Assembly (NCBI GenBank): GCA_012270265.1
Contig: JAAXIR010000007.1
Coordinates: 1 to 5,913, forward strand
Length of the DNA stretch: 5,913 nucleotides
Reading direction: 5' to 3'
From: Candidatus Poseidoniales archaeon
GTDB lineage: Archaea > Thermoplasmatota > Poseidoniia > Poseidoniales > Poseidoniaceae
The position numbers and the translations under genes were made by a program. The notes beneath the pieces were generated by a model, which was not told where the DNA came from, ran no database searches, and saw nothing but the letters and a program-made list of their open reading frames with translations. This document shows positions 1-5,913 of this stretch, piece by piece; the stretch's first letter is position 1, and each line of letters opens with the position of its first letter.

Positions 1-125
1 CCACGTGTTTTTTTTTGTTTTGTGAGTTGTTGGCAGTCATTTGTTTCTTTTTTGTTTTGTTGGCTGGCTTTTGCTTTTATTGTTTTGTGATTTGTGGGCA
101 GCCGGTGGTGTTTTTTTTGTGATCT
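1..125. other. T/G-rich low-complexity contig end, probably artefactual
   Basis: This stretch is almost entirely T and G, with T runs at 8-16 and 111-118, and differs sharply in composition from the balanced coding sequence that follows. In the rpoB frame it has a TGA at 120-122, and nothing in it resembles the several hundred B residues that should precede the fork region. It contains degraded copies of the sequence at 115-140. I infer an error-rich assembly extension at a contig edge. No promoter or gene is supportable here. Confidence 0.75.
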
Positions 126-140
126 GTTGGCAGTCAGTTG
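18..140 (+). repeat. Three imperfect 26-bp direct repeats at the rpoB 5' edge
   Basis: Units lie at 18-43, 83-108 and 115-140. The first and third match at 23 of 26 positions and share the core GTTGGCAGTCA (29-39 and 126-136); the second matches the third at about 21 of 26. A shorter degenerate relative lies around 55-68. Only the third copy continues into conserved rpoB codons. Differences in the middle copies are mostly toward G or T, which fits low-quality read ends better than a biological tandem repeat. Confidence 0.7.
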
Positions 141-2396
141 CTCGACCGAACAACCTACCTCGCATCGCTTTCTCACATGCGACGTGTCACCTCGCCGTTG
201 GTTCGCAGTCAACCTCACTTCGAGGCCCGTGACCTCCACCCAACACAGTGGGGCCGTCTCTGTCCAAACGAGACACCTGAAGGACAAAACTGTGGGCTGG
301 TCAAGAACGCAGCACAAATGGTCGACATCTCCGAAGAAGTCGACCCGCAAGAGATCCGTGAACGACTTGACGAACTCGACGTCTACCAGCCAAAGGATTG
401 GACCGATGGTGACCGAATTCACGTCAACGGTGATATCTACGGTATGCACAAGAACGGAAAGAACCTTCTTTCCCAGTTCAAGAACAGCCGACGTCGTGGA
501 ACCATCCCATCGGAAGTTTCCATCCGACACGATACCGAAAACCGTGATATTTTCATCAACACAGACAAGGGTCGAATCCTTCGTCCTCTGTTGATTCTAT
601 ACGATGGCACACCTCGTCTTGAGAACAGCCATCTCAACGACCTTGCTGCAGGAAACATCACGTTCCGTGACTTGGTTATCGATGGAATCGTTGAATGGGT
701 CGATGCTGAGGAAGAAGAGGACCTCTACATCGCCCCACGACCATTCGTTCTACCAGAGACCGTTCCCGAAGGCCCACTTGCTGGCCGTCCAGTTACCCAC
801 GAAAACATTCGATGGGTCAACCTTGGTGAACCTGGTGTTGAATCTGCTTCTCTCGAAGCAGAGGTTCGAATGCCAAACGGTAGCGTTGAAATCGCAAAAT
901 TCGATGTTCCATTGCTCTACTCGTCCGAGCACACACACGTCGAAATCGACCCACAACTCGTCCTCGGTGTTTGTGCTTCGTTGATTCCATACCCAGAACA
1001 CAACTCAACCCCTCGTGTTACTGGTGGTACAGCGATGGTCAAGCAATCGCTTGGTCTCCCAAGCGCAAACTACCGTCTACGTCCGGACACACGTGCGCAT
1101 ATTCTACACTACCCACACCGTTCGATTGTTCGAACAGACGCTATGCGAACCACAAACTTCGATGAGCGACCAGGTGGTCAGAACTTCATCGTCGCCATCA
1201 TGTCCCTGCACGGCTACAACATGCAAGACGCTGTTATCATGAACCGTGCATCCGTTGACCGTGGACTTGGACGTTCAACCTTCAACCGAACCTACAACGC
1301 TGAGCGACGTCGATTCCCAGGCGGTCAAGTCGAGGAGATCGAGAAGCCCGGTAACAAGCTGACAGAAGTCAAGGGATTGAAGCCAGCAGAAGCCTACTTC
1401 CATCTCGAAGACGATGGATTGCCACTCCCAGAGACCTACCTCGAGGGCGGCGACGTACTTGTCGGTAAGACCAGTCCTCCTCGATTCCTTGAGGAGTCCA
1501 ACAGCGGTGCCTTCCTTATGGCACAAGAACGACGTGAATCATCCATGCTTGTTCGCCACGGTGAGAAGGGATGGGTCGACAACGTCTACGTCACAGAATC
1601 CGACAACTCCGGTCGTTTGGTTCGTGTTATGGTCCGAAGTCACAAGGTTCCTGAAGTTGGCGACAAGTTTGCTTCTCGTCACGGACAGAAGGGTGTCATC
1701 GGCCGACTTGTCGAACCTGAAGACATGCCGTTCACGCAAGATGGTGTCGTCCCTGATTTGATCATCAACCCACACGCAATTCCTTCACGAATGACCGTTG
1801 CCCACGTTCTCGAAATGATCGGTGGTAAGGTCGGTGCTATGGAAGGACGCCGAATCGATGGTACTGCCTTCCGTGGAGAAAAGGAGAGCAGTCTTCGTGA
1901 CGGACTTGTCCGAAACGGACTGGCTCACACTGGCCGTGAAACCATGATCAACGGTGAAACGGGTGAAGCATACCCTGCTGACATCTTCGTAGGTTGTATC
2001 TACTACCAGCGACTTCACCACTTGGTCAGTTCGAAGATTCACGCACGTTCTCGTGGACGTGTCCAAATCCTCACCCGTCAGCCGACCGAAGGTCGTGCAC
2101 GACAAGGTGGTCTACGATTTGGTGAGATGGAACGTGACTGCCTGATTGCACACGGTGCTTCGATGGTCATCAAGGACCGTCTCCTCGATGAATCCGATGG
2201 TATTGACATGTTCGTTTGTGCTCAATCTGGGCACATTGCTTGGTACGATCCAAAGCGAAGAACGTACGTCAGTCCAGTCCATGGTGACGGGGCTGAAGTG
2301 TACAAGGTACAAACATCGTATGCGTTCAAACTCCTGCTCGACGAAATGAAGAGTCTTGGGGTTGCCATGCGACTTGAACTGGAGGACCGAAGATGA
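126..2396 (+). CDS. rpoB: DNA-directed RNA polymerase subunit B, 5'-truncated
   Basis: Second-largest subunit of the archaeal polymerase, forming half of the active-site cleft. The frame enters at the fork region (LDRTTYLASLSHMRRV, residues 2-17 counted from TTG 138; NETPEG at 44-49). It continues through the protrusion/external part, the hybrid-binding core GYNMQD (359-364), GDKFASRHGQKG (508-519, with Lys510 and Lys518), PHAIPSRMT (Arg551), KIHARSRG (His635) and GGLRFGEMERDC (657-668). It ends with the C-terminal clamp piece and LLLDEMKSLG. About 750 of an expected 1,100 or more residues are present, so roughly the first third is missing. TTG 138 lies inside the conserved VGSQLLDRT segment and is not a real start; the true gene begins outside the window. 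The residue before the metal-B Asp is Gln instead of Glu, and the C-terminal zinc cysteines are mostly replaced. The stop overlaps the rpoA1 start by four bases. Confidence 0.96.
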   Translation, partial: VGSQLLDRTTYLASLSHMRRVTSPLVRSQPHFEARDLHPTQWGRLCPNETPEGQNCGLVKNAAQMVDISEEVDPQEIRERLDELDVYQPKDWTDGDRIHVNGDIYGMHKNGKNLLSQFKNSRRRGTIPSEVSIRHDTENRDIFINTDKGRILRPLLILYDGTPRLENSHLNDLAAGNITFRDLVIDGIVEWVDAEEEEDLYIAPRPFVLPETVPEGPLAGRPVTHENIRWVNLGEPGVESASLEAEVRMPNGSVEIAKFDVPLLYSSEHTHVEIDPQLVLGVCASLIPYPEHNSTPRVTGGTAMVKQSLGLPSANYRLRPDTRAHILHYPHRSIVRTDAMRTTNFDERPGGQNFIVAIMSLHGYNMQDAVIMNRASVDRGLGRSTFNRTYNAERRRFPGGQVEEIEKPGNKLTEVKGLKPAEAYFHLEDDGLPLPETYLEGGDVLVGKTSPPRFLEESNSGAFLMAQERRESSMLVRHGEKGWVDNVYVTESDNSGRLVRVMVRSHKVPEVGDKFASRHGQKGVIGRLVEPEDMPFTQDGVVPDLIINPHAIPSRMTVAHVLEMIGGKVGAMEGRRIDGTAFRGEKESSLRDGLVRNGLAHTGRETMINGETGEAYPADIFVGCIYYQRLHHLVSSKIHARSRGRVQILTRQPTEGRARQGGLRFGEMERDCLIAHGASMVIKDRLLDESDGIDMFVCAQSGHIAWYDPKRRTYVSPVHGDGAEVYKVQTSYAFKLLLDEMKSLGVAMRLELEDRR
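2217..2282 (+). other. Degenerate C-terminal clamp zinc-finger of subunit B
   Basis: In archaeal B and eukaryotic Rpb2 this place holds a Cx2C...Cx2C zinc site (pattern VCxxCGHIA...CPVCG). Here the surrounding sequence aligns without gaps, but the four ligand positions read Cys (2217-2219), Ser (2226-2228), Ser (2271-2273) and His (2280-2282). Only the first Cys survives. The frame and flanks (GHIAWYD, PVHGDG) are intact, so this is substitution, not a frameshift. Confidence 0.85.
2381..2385 (+). promoter_or_regulatory. Shine-Dalgarno site of rpoA1
   Basis: GGAGG lies inside the last rpoB codons, seven bases before the ATG at 2393. It supports 2393 as the real rpoA1 start, against the in-frame codons at 2540 or 2543 after the internal TAA, which have only a weak AAGG nearby. 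Translation is probably coupled to rpoB. Confidence 0.8.
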
Positions 2397-5300
2397 GCCG
2401 AAAAACCACATTGATTCCAAAGCGAATTGCGCAAATTCGTTTCAGCTTGATGGACCCTGTTGAAATCCGTAAGATGTCCTCTGTCGAGGTCAAGACTCCG
2501 GATACCTACAAGGACGCCGGACACGCCTAACGACAAGGTTTGATGGACCCACACATGGGTGTCATCGAGCCGGGACTCGTTTGTCCAACGGACAACTGCA
2601 AGTACGACGAATCACCAGGACACTTCGGACACATTCAACTTGAACTTCCGGTCATCCACATCGGTTTCGTCAACTTGATCAAGACCGCTCTCAAGTCCAC
2701 CTGCAAGTCATGCAGTCAGGTTCTACTTCACTCAGCGAAGGAGACACACCCTTCAAATCCTGAGCTTTCAGAGCAAGATTACTACCGCTCGCGAATCAAG
2801 GACATCATCACCAAGCACGGTGTAGGTTCCACAGAATTCTCAAGCATCATCAAGGAAGTTGAGAAGGTTGCTTCGAGCAAGAACCGACGTACCTGCATGC
2901 ACTGCGGTGCAATGCAAGGTGAAATCCGTCTCGACAAACCAACTACGTTCAAGGAAAAGACCGAGAACGTTGGAACTGGTGGAAAGGAAACTGAGCGCAA
3001 GATGAACCCACGTGACGTTCGTGAGTGGCTTGCAAGCATTCCTGACGAACACTTGATTTTCATCGGTATGGACAAGCAAAACCGTCCAGAGTGGACCGTT
3101 CTCAAGGTCCTACCTGTGCCACCAATCACCGTTCGGCCATCGATCACACTCGACAGTGGTGACAGTTCTGAAGACGACTTGACGAACAAGCTTGATGACG
3201 TCTTGCGAATCAACCAGCGGCTGCAGGAGAACCGCGATTCCGGTGCTCCTCAACTGATTGTTGAAGACTTGTGGGAATTGTTGCAATACCACGTTACCAC
3301 CTACTTCGACAACCAGACCTCTGGTGTCCCTCCTGCTCGTCACCGTTCTGGTCGTACATTGAAGACCTTGACCCAGCGATTGAAAGGGAAGGAAGGACGA
3401 TTCCGTTCGAACCTATCCGGTAAGCGTGTCAACTTTTGTGCACGTTCCGTTATTTCGCCTGACCCATACCTCGGGGTTAACGAAGTCGGTGTGCCTGTGA
3501 AGGTTGCGAAGGAGTTGACTGTACCTATTCGTGTTACCCTTCGAAACCGTGAGCAAATGCGTCAGATGATTCTACGCGGTCCTGATGTCCACCCTGGTGT
3601 GAACTACATCGTACGTGGCGACGGTCGTCGTGTTCGAATCAACCCACGAAGCCGTTTGATCAACGCAGGTTTCCGATGTCACAACCCAGAGTGTGAGTCT
3701 GAACACACACTACGATTCGATCTCGATTCGGTCCTTCCTGCACCAAACTTCCTGCCAGGAATGGTCGTACGTCCACTCATCAACCGTGTTGAGGGAAGCG
3801 ATTTGACCGAGTCCAGTTACATCGTTGACGATGAAGCAACGCTTCGTAACCTCCGTGGTGAAGACGAGCATGGTCATCCTCTCCCAGAAGACGACCCACG
3901 TGCAGTTCTCCACTACCGATGGATGCACGAACTTGCGCAAGCCGACAACCCTGATCCTGAGCCATTCCCAGAGCATCTTGAAATCCGCTGCCCACACTGT
4001 GGCAGCCCAGAAGATGACTACGAAATGCCAACGCCTGTCGAAGACCGACTTTCAACCGTTGACATCCGCGGAAACCCGAAGCCAGGAATGCAAGTCGAAC
4101 GCCACCTCATCGATGGGGACGTTGCCATCTTCAACCGACAACCATCGCTTCACCGAATGTCGATGATGGTCCACGAAGTCCGAGTTATGGAGGGTCACAC
4201 GTTCCGTTTCAACCTCGCTGTTTGTACTCCGTACAACGCTGACTTCGACGGTGACGAAATGAACCTTCACGTCATTCAATCCGAAGAAGCACGTGCTGAA
4301 GCCAAGATTTTGATGCGAGTGCAAGAACACATCCTGACACCTCGATATGGTGGTGCCGTTATCGGCGGTATTCACGACCACATCTCCGGTGCATACTTGC
4401 TCTCTCGTCCAGGAACATTGGTATCCAAGGCTCACGGTCTTGAAATGCTCGGAAGCATCGCCTACACCGGCGACCTTCCTGAGATCGTCAAGGATGAGAA
4501 CGGTAACGATGCCTTCCGCGGACAAGATTTGATCTCGTTGATTGTCCCTGACAACATCAACCTTCACTTCATGTCACGAAGCCGTGACGAAGTCCACGTC
4601 AAGGACGGAAACGTTGTCGGAACACTCGACAAGCGTGCCATCGGTGCTGAAGACGGTCGTCTCCTCGACGCCATTGTACAGAGCAATGGGTCTGAGAAGG
4701 GTGCTCAATTCTTGAACGAGTTCACTCGACTCTCCATCGCTGCCTGTACATCCCTCGGATTTACCACAGGTATCGACGATGAGGATTTGAGCGCAGAAGC
4801 ACTTGAAGCCATTCATGAGGCAAACGCAGCGGCCCGTGCCCTCGTTGAGGAAGAACTTGCCCGCTTTGAAGCAGCCAAGGGTGACCCTCGGAAGTACGAG
4901 CCACGACCTGGTCGAACCATGCGTGAAACGCTCGAAGAGAACATCATGGTTATGCTCGATGAAGGAAAGCAAGCTGCTGGTGACGTTGCAAAGAACGAAC
5001 TGAACCAATCCGGTTCCACCAACGCTGCGGTCAACATGGCGATTTCTGGTGACCGTGGATCCATGGACACCCTCAACATGATGGCCGGTTCAATTGGACA
5101 AGCAAAGGTTCGTGGTAAGCGTCTCGAGCGTGGATACAACGAGCGTGTTCTTCCTCACTTCAAGCGAGGTGGTCGAGGAGCGCAAGACCGTGGATTCATC
5201 TCCGGTTCATTCAAGCGTGGTCTTGAACCAACGGAGTTCTTTATGCTCTCCGTTTCCGGTCGTGAGTCCCTTGTCGATACTGCTGTCCGTACGTCCAAGT

Positions 5301-5602
5301 CCGGATACATGCAACGCCGACTCATCAACGCTATGGACGATCTCAAGGTCTTCAACGACGACATGCTCTCCGTACGCAACACGGCAAATCGAATCATCCA
5401 GTTCTCATATGGTGAAGATGGTATCGACCCAAGCCGTGGTGTCCACGGTGCTGCGTTCAACATCGATGTTATCATCGACGGTGCACTTGGAACCGAGGGT
5501 GGTACCAAGGTTACTCGAGAAAGCATCGAGCGTGAAGAGCGTGAAGACGATCTTGGCGCATGGGATGATGTTGAAGAATTCCACGATGGAGGTGACGTCT
5601 GA
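2393..5602 (+). CDS. rpoA1: DNA-directed RNA polymerase subunit A', with in-frame TAA
   Basis: Larger N-terminal part of the split archaeal largest subunit, homologous to the first two thirds of Rpb1. It carries the catalytic Mg-binding loop. Domains, counted from ATG 2393: N-terminal clamp (KRIAQIRFSLMDPVEIRKMS at about 10-29); first zinc region 64-80; second zinc site CKSC/CMHC (104-107, 168-171); PVPPITVRPSI; lid/switch KGKEGRFRSNLSGKRVNF from about 332; an extra block at about 417-563; FNRQPSLHRMSMM; NADFDGD (615-621); funnel with GFTTGIDDEDL; bridge helix near 947-984; an acidic C-terminal tail. At about 1,069 codons it is longer than the usual 870-910, mostly because of the extra block. 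Codon 46 is TAA (2528-2530), where relatives read through a PDTY...GLMDP segment. The upstream part is in the same frame and conserved, so I annotate the full length. An automatic call would start at 2540 or 2543. The stop overlaps the next gene by one base. Confidence 0.93.
2528..2530 (+). other. In-frame TAA inside rpoA1
   Basis: TAA is codon 46 from ATG 2393. Both sides encode conserved A' sequence in the same frame: MSSVEVKTPDTYKDAGHA before it and RQGLMDPHMGVIEPGL after it. One base change from TAC or TAT (Tyr) would make it. The next possible starts in frame are TTG 2540 and ATG 2543. Sequencing error, a strain nonsense mutation or reinitiation are all possible; I favour an error. Confidence 0.9.
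2582..2632 (+). other. Altered first clamp zinc motif of A'
   Basis: In Rpb1 and archaeal A' this motif is Cx2Cx6CPGHxGH. Here it is Cx4Cx4SPGHFGH: Cys64, Cys69, Ser74 in place of the third Cys, then His77 and His80. The total spacing from first Cys to first His is unchanged at 13. Two cysteines and two histidines remain, so metal binding may persist with different ligands. Confidence 0.8.
2702..2905 (+). other. Second clamp zinc site of A', intact
   Basis: Two Cx2C pairs, CKSC (2702-2713) and CMHCG (2894-2905 for the pair), match the second zinc site of the Rpb1/A' clamp. All four expected cysteines are present, in contrast to the altered first A' site and the B site. Confidence 0.8.
3641..4081 (+). 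other. Lineage-type insertion in A' with two cysteine pairs
   Basis: Between RGDGRRVRI and PGMQVERHLIDGD, where archaeal A' and Rpb1 normally have only about 15-20 residues, there are about 147. The block contains CHNPEC (3677-3694) and CPHCG (3989-4003), roughly 100 residues apart, with an acidic, proline-rich segment between (EDEHGHPLPEDDPR, NPDPEPFPEH). Paired cysteines suggest a zinc-ribbon-like fold. The frame is unbroken and codon use matches the flanks. It sits directly before the FNRQPSLHR and NADFDGD active-site elements. Confidence 0.75.
4235..4255 (+). other. NADFDGD catalytic metal-binding loop of A'
   Basis: The absolutely conserved NADFDGD motif of multisubunit RNA polymerases is intact; its three aspartates (codons 4241, 4247, 4253) hold the catalytic Mg ion. 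It is followed by EMNLHVIQSEEARAEA as in archaeal A'. Its integrity argues that the gene encodes a working subunit despite the upstream TAA. Confidence 0.97.
5231..5345 (+). other. Bridge helix of A' with unusual N-terminal half
   Basis: The segment aligns with the bridge helix, which spans the cleft and helps translocation. The C-terminal half (VDTAVRTSKSGYMQRRLINAM) is conventional. The N-terminal half reads TEFFMLSVSGRESL where most archaea and eukaryotes have a TEFFFHAMGGREGL-like sequence, so the usual His and one hinge Gly are replaced by Leu and Ser. Confidence 0.85.
5588..5595 (+). promoter_or_regulatory. Shine-Dalgarno site of the downstream gene
   Basis: GGAGGTGA, a full complement to the 3' end of archaeal 16S rRNA, lies within the last rpoA1 codons, six bases before the ATG at 5602. 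It fixes that start and indicates coupled translation. Confidence 0.85.
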
Positions 5603-5913
5603 TGGTCGTTAAGAGTGCAACCAAGAAGAAGCTCATGGATTTGGGTATTGCAGAAAACTTTGCTCACACCCTTGCCAACGATCGCAAATGGGACGATGTT
5701 AAGGTCCTCTCTGCCCAAGATATCGCACAAGTTTGTGAAACGGACTCTGAAACAGCTGGCTCGATTCGAGACACCATCGAAGGTGCGCTCAAAAAGAACC
5801 GAGCGGCTGGCTCCGAAGCAACCGGTCCAACCACCAACGTTCGTCTCAAGCGCCGTGCAGGTACACGAACACGTTCACGAGCTAAGACTGCAGCAGATCT
5901 CGATGCGTACAAC
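5602..5913 (+). CDS. rpoA2: Probable RNA polymerase subunit A'', 3'-truncated by window end
   Basis: First 104 codons of the gene directly after rpoA1, overlapping it by one base (TGATG). Position is the main argument for A'', since archaeal operons run rpoB-rpoA1-rpoA2. The diagnostic EPGEAVGxxAAQSIGEPGTQ segment is not reached. Residues about 8-66 (KKKLMDLGIAENFAHTLAND, then DVKVLSAQDIAQVCETDSET and AGSIRDTIEGAL) have the look of a helix-hairpin-helix unit. A basic linker (RLKRRAGTRTRSRAK, about 81-95) follows, then TAADLDAYN. In most archaeal A'' proteins the conserved core begins by about residue 55-75, so this one seems to have an extended N-terminus. If A'', the rest should hold the trigger loop, jaw and C-terminal clamp. 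Another helix-hairpin-helix protein cannot be ruled out from the visible part. Confidence 0.75.
   Translation, partial: MVVKSATKKKLMDLGIAENFAHTLANDRKWDDVKVLSAQDIAQVCETDSETAGSIRDTIEGALKKNRAAGSEATGPTTNVRLKRRAGTRTRSRAKTAADLDAYN

Noticed and set aside
8..118. T runs as a terminator or promoter region
   Set aside because: The runs belong to the degenerate repeat block and lie within what should be the interior of rpoB, so a regulatory role is implausible.
138..140. TTG as the start codon of a 752-residue B subunit
   Set aside because: It falls inside the conserved VGSQLLDRT fork segment, so the gene must extend upstream; the TTG is only the first start-like codon after the TGA in the damaged contig end.
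126..2396. A separate B' gene from a split B''/B' arrangement
   Set aside because: The frame contains the fork region that belongs to the end of B'' in split lineages and continues unbroken into B', so B is undivided here.
2528..2530. Recoding of TAA as a sense codon or a pyrrolysine site
   Set aside because: Pyrrolysine uses TAG, and a single TAA in one gene with no supporting element gives no case for code reassignment.
3641..4081. Intein in rpoA1
   Set aside because: The block is too short for a usual intein, lacks a Cys/Ser start and His-Asn end at its borders, and does not sit at NADFDGD or another common insertion motif.
4052..4567. Long minus-strand open frames across rpoA1 and rpoB
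   Set aside because: They are antisense to strongly conserved coding sequence, show no family resemblance or ribosome site, and are expected from the codon bias of the + strand genes.

Overview
The window is a stretch of an archaeal RNA polymerase large-subunit operon. All genes are on the + strand: rpoB (subunit B, 5' part missing), rpoA1 (subunit A') and the first 104 codons of a gene that is probably rpoA2 (subunit A''). The largest subunit is split into A' and A'', which is typical of archaea. B is not split: one frame runs from the fork region, normally at the end of B'' in lineages with a divided gene, to the B C-terminus. Moderate GC, heavy use of CGT/CGA for Arg, strong Shine-Dalgarno sites and overlapping genes all fit a euryarchaeal/Thermoplasmata-like organism. 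A marine Group II (Poseidoniales)-type archaeon is my best guess, from general impression only.

Layout. Bases 1-125 are a T/G-rich, low-complexity stretch with degenerate copies of the 5' edge of the rpoB segment; this looks like a damaged contig end, not biology. rpoB runs to 2396. rpoA1 starts at 2393 (ATGA overlap, GGAGG 7 bases upstream) and ends at 5602, but carries an in-frame TAA at 2528-2530, inside the conserved N-terminus. The downstream gene starts at 5602 (TGATG overlap, preceded by GGAGGTGA) and is cut by the window end at 5913. There is no intergenic space, and no promoter, terminator or RNA gene is visible.

The three products form the core of one enzyme. B and A' supply the fork, hybrid-binding lysines, the NADFDGD metal loop and the bridge helix; A'' should supply the trigger loop, jaw and rest of the clamp, beyond the window.

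Points of interest are departures from the family pattern: a B clamp zinc finger with three of four cysteines replaced, an altered first zinc site in A', a roughly 125-residue insertion in A' with two cysteine pairs just before the active site, Glu to Gln beside the metal-B aspartate of B, an altered bridge-helix N-terminal half, and an unusual N-terminal region on the presumed A''. The multi-base changes at motif positions suggest real divergence; the single TAA and the contig-end repeats look more like sequence or assembly faults.
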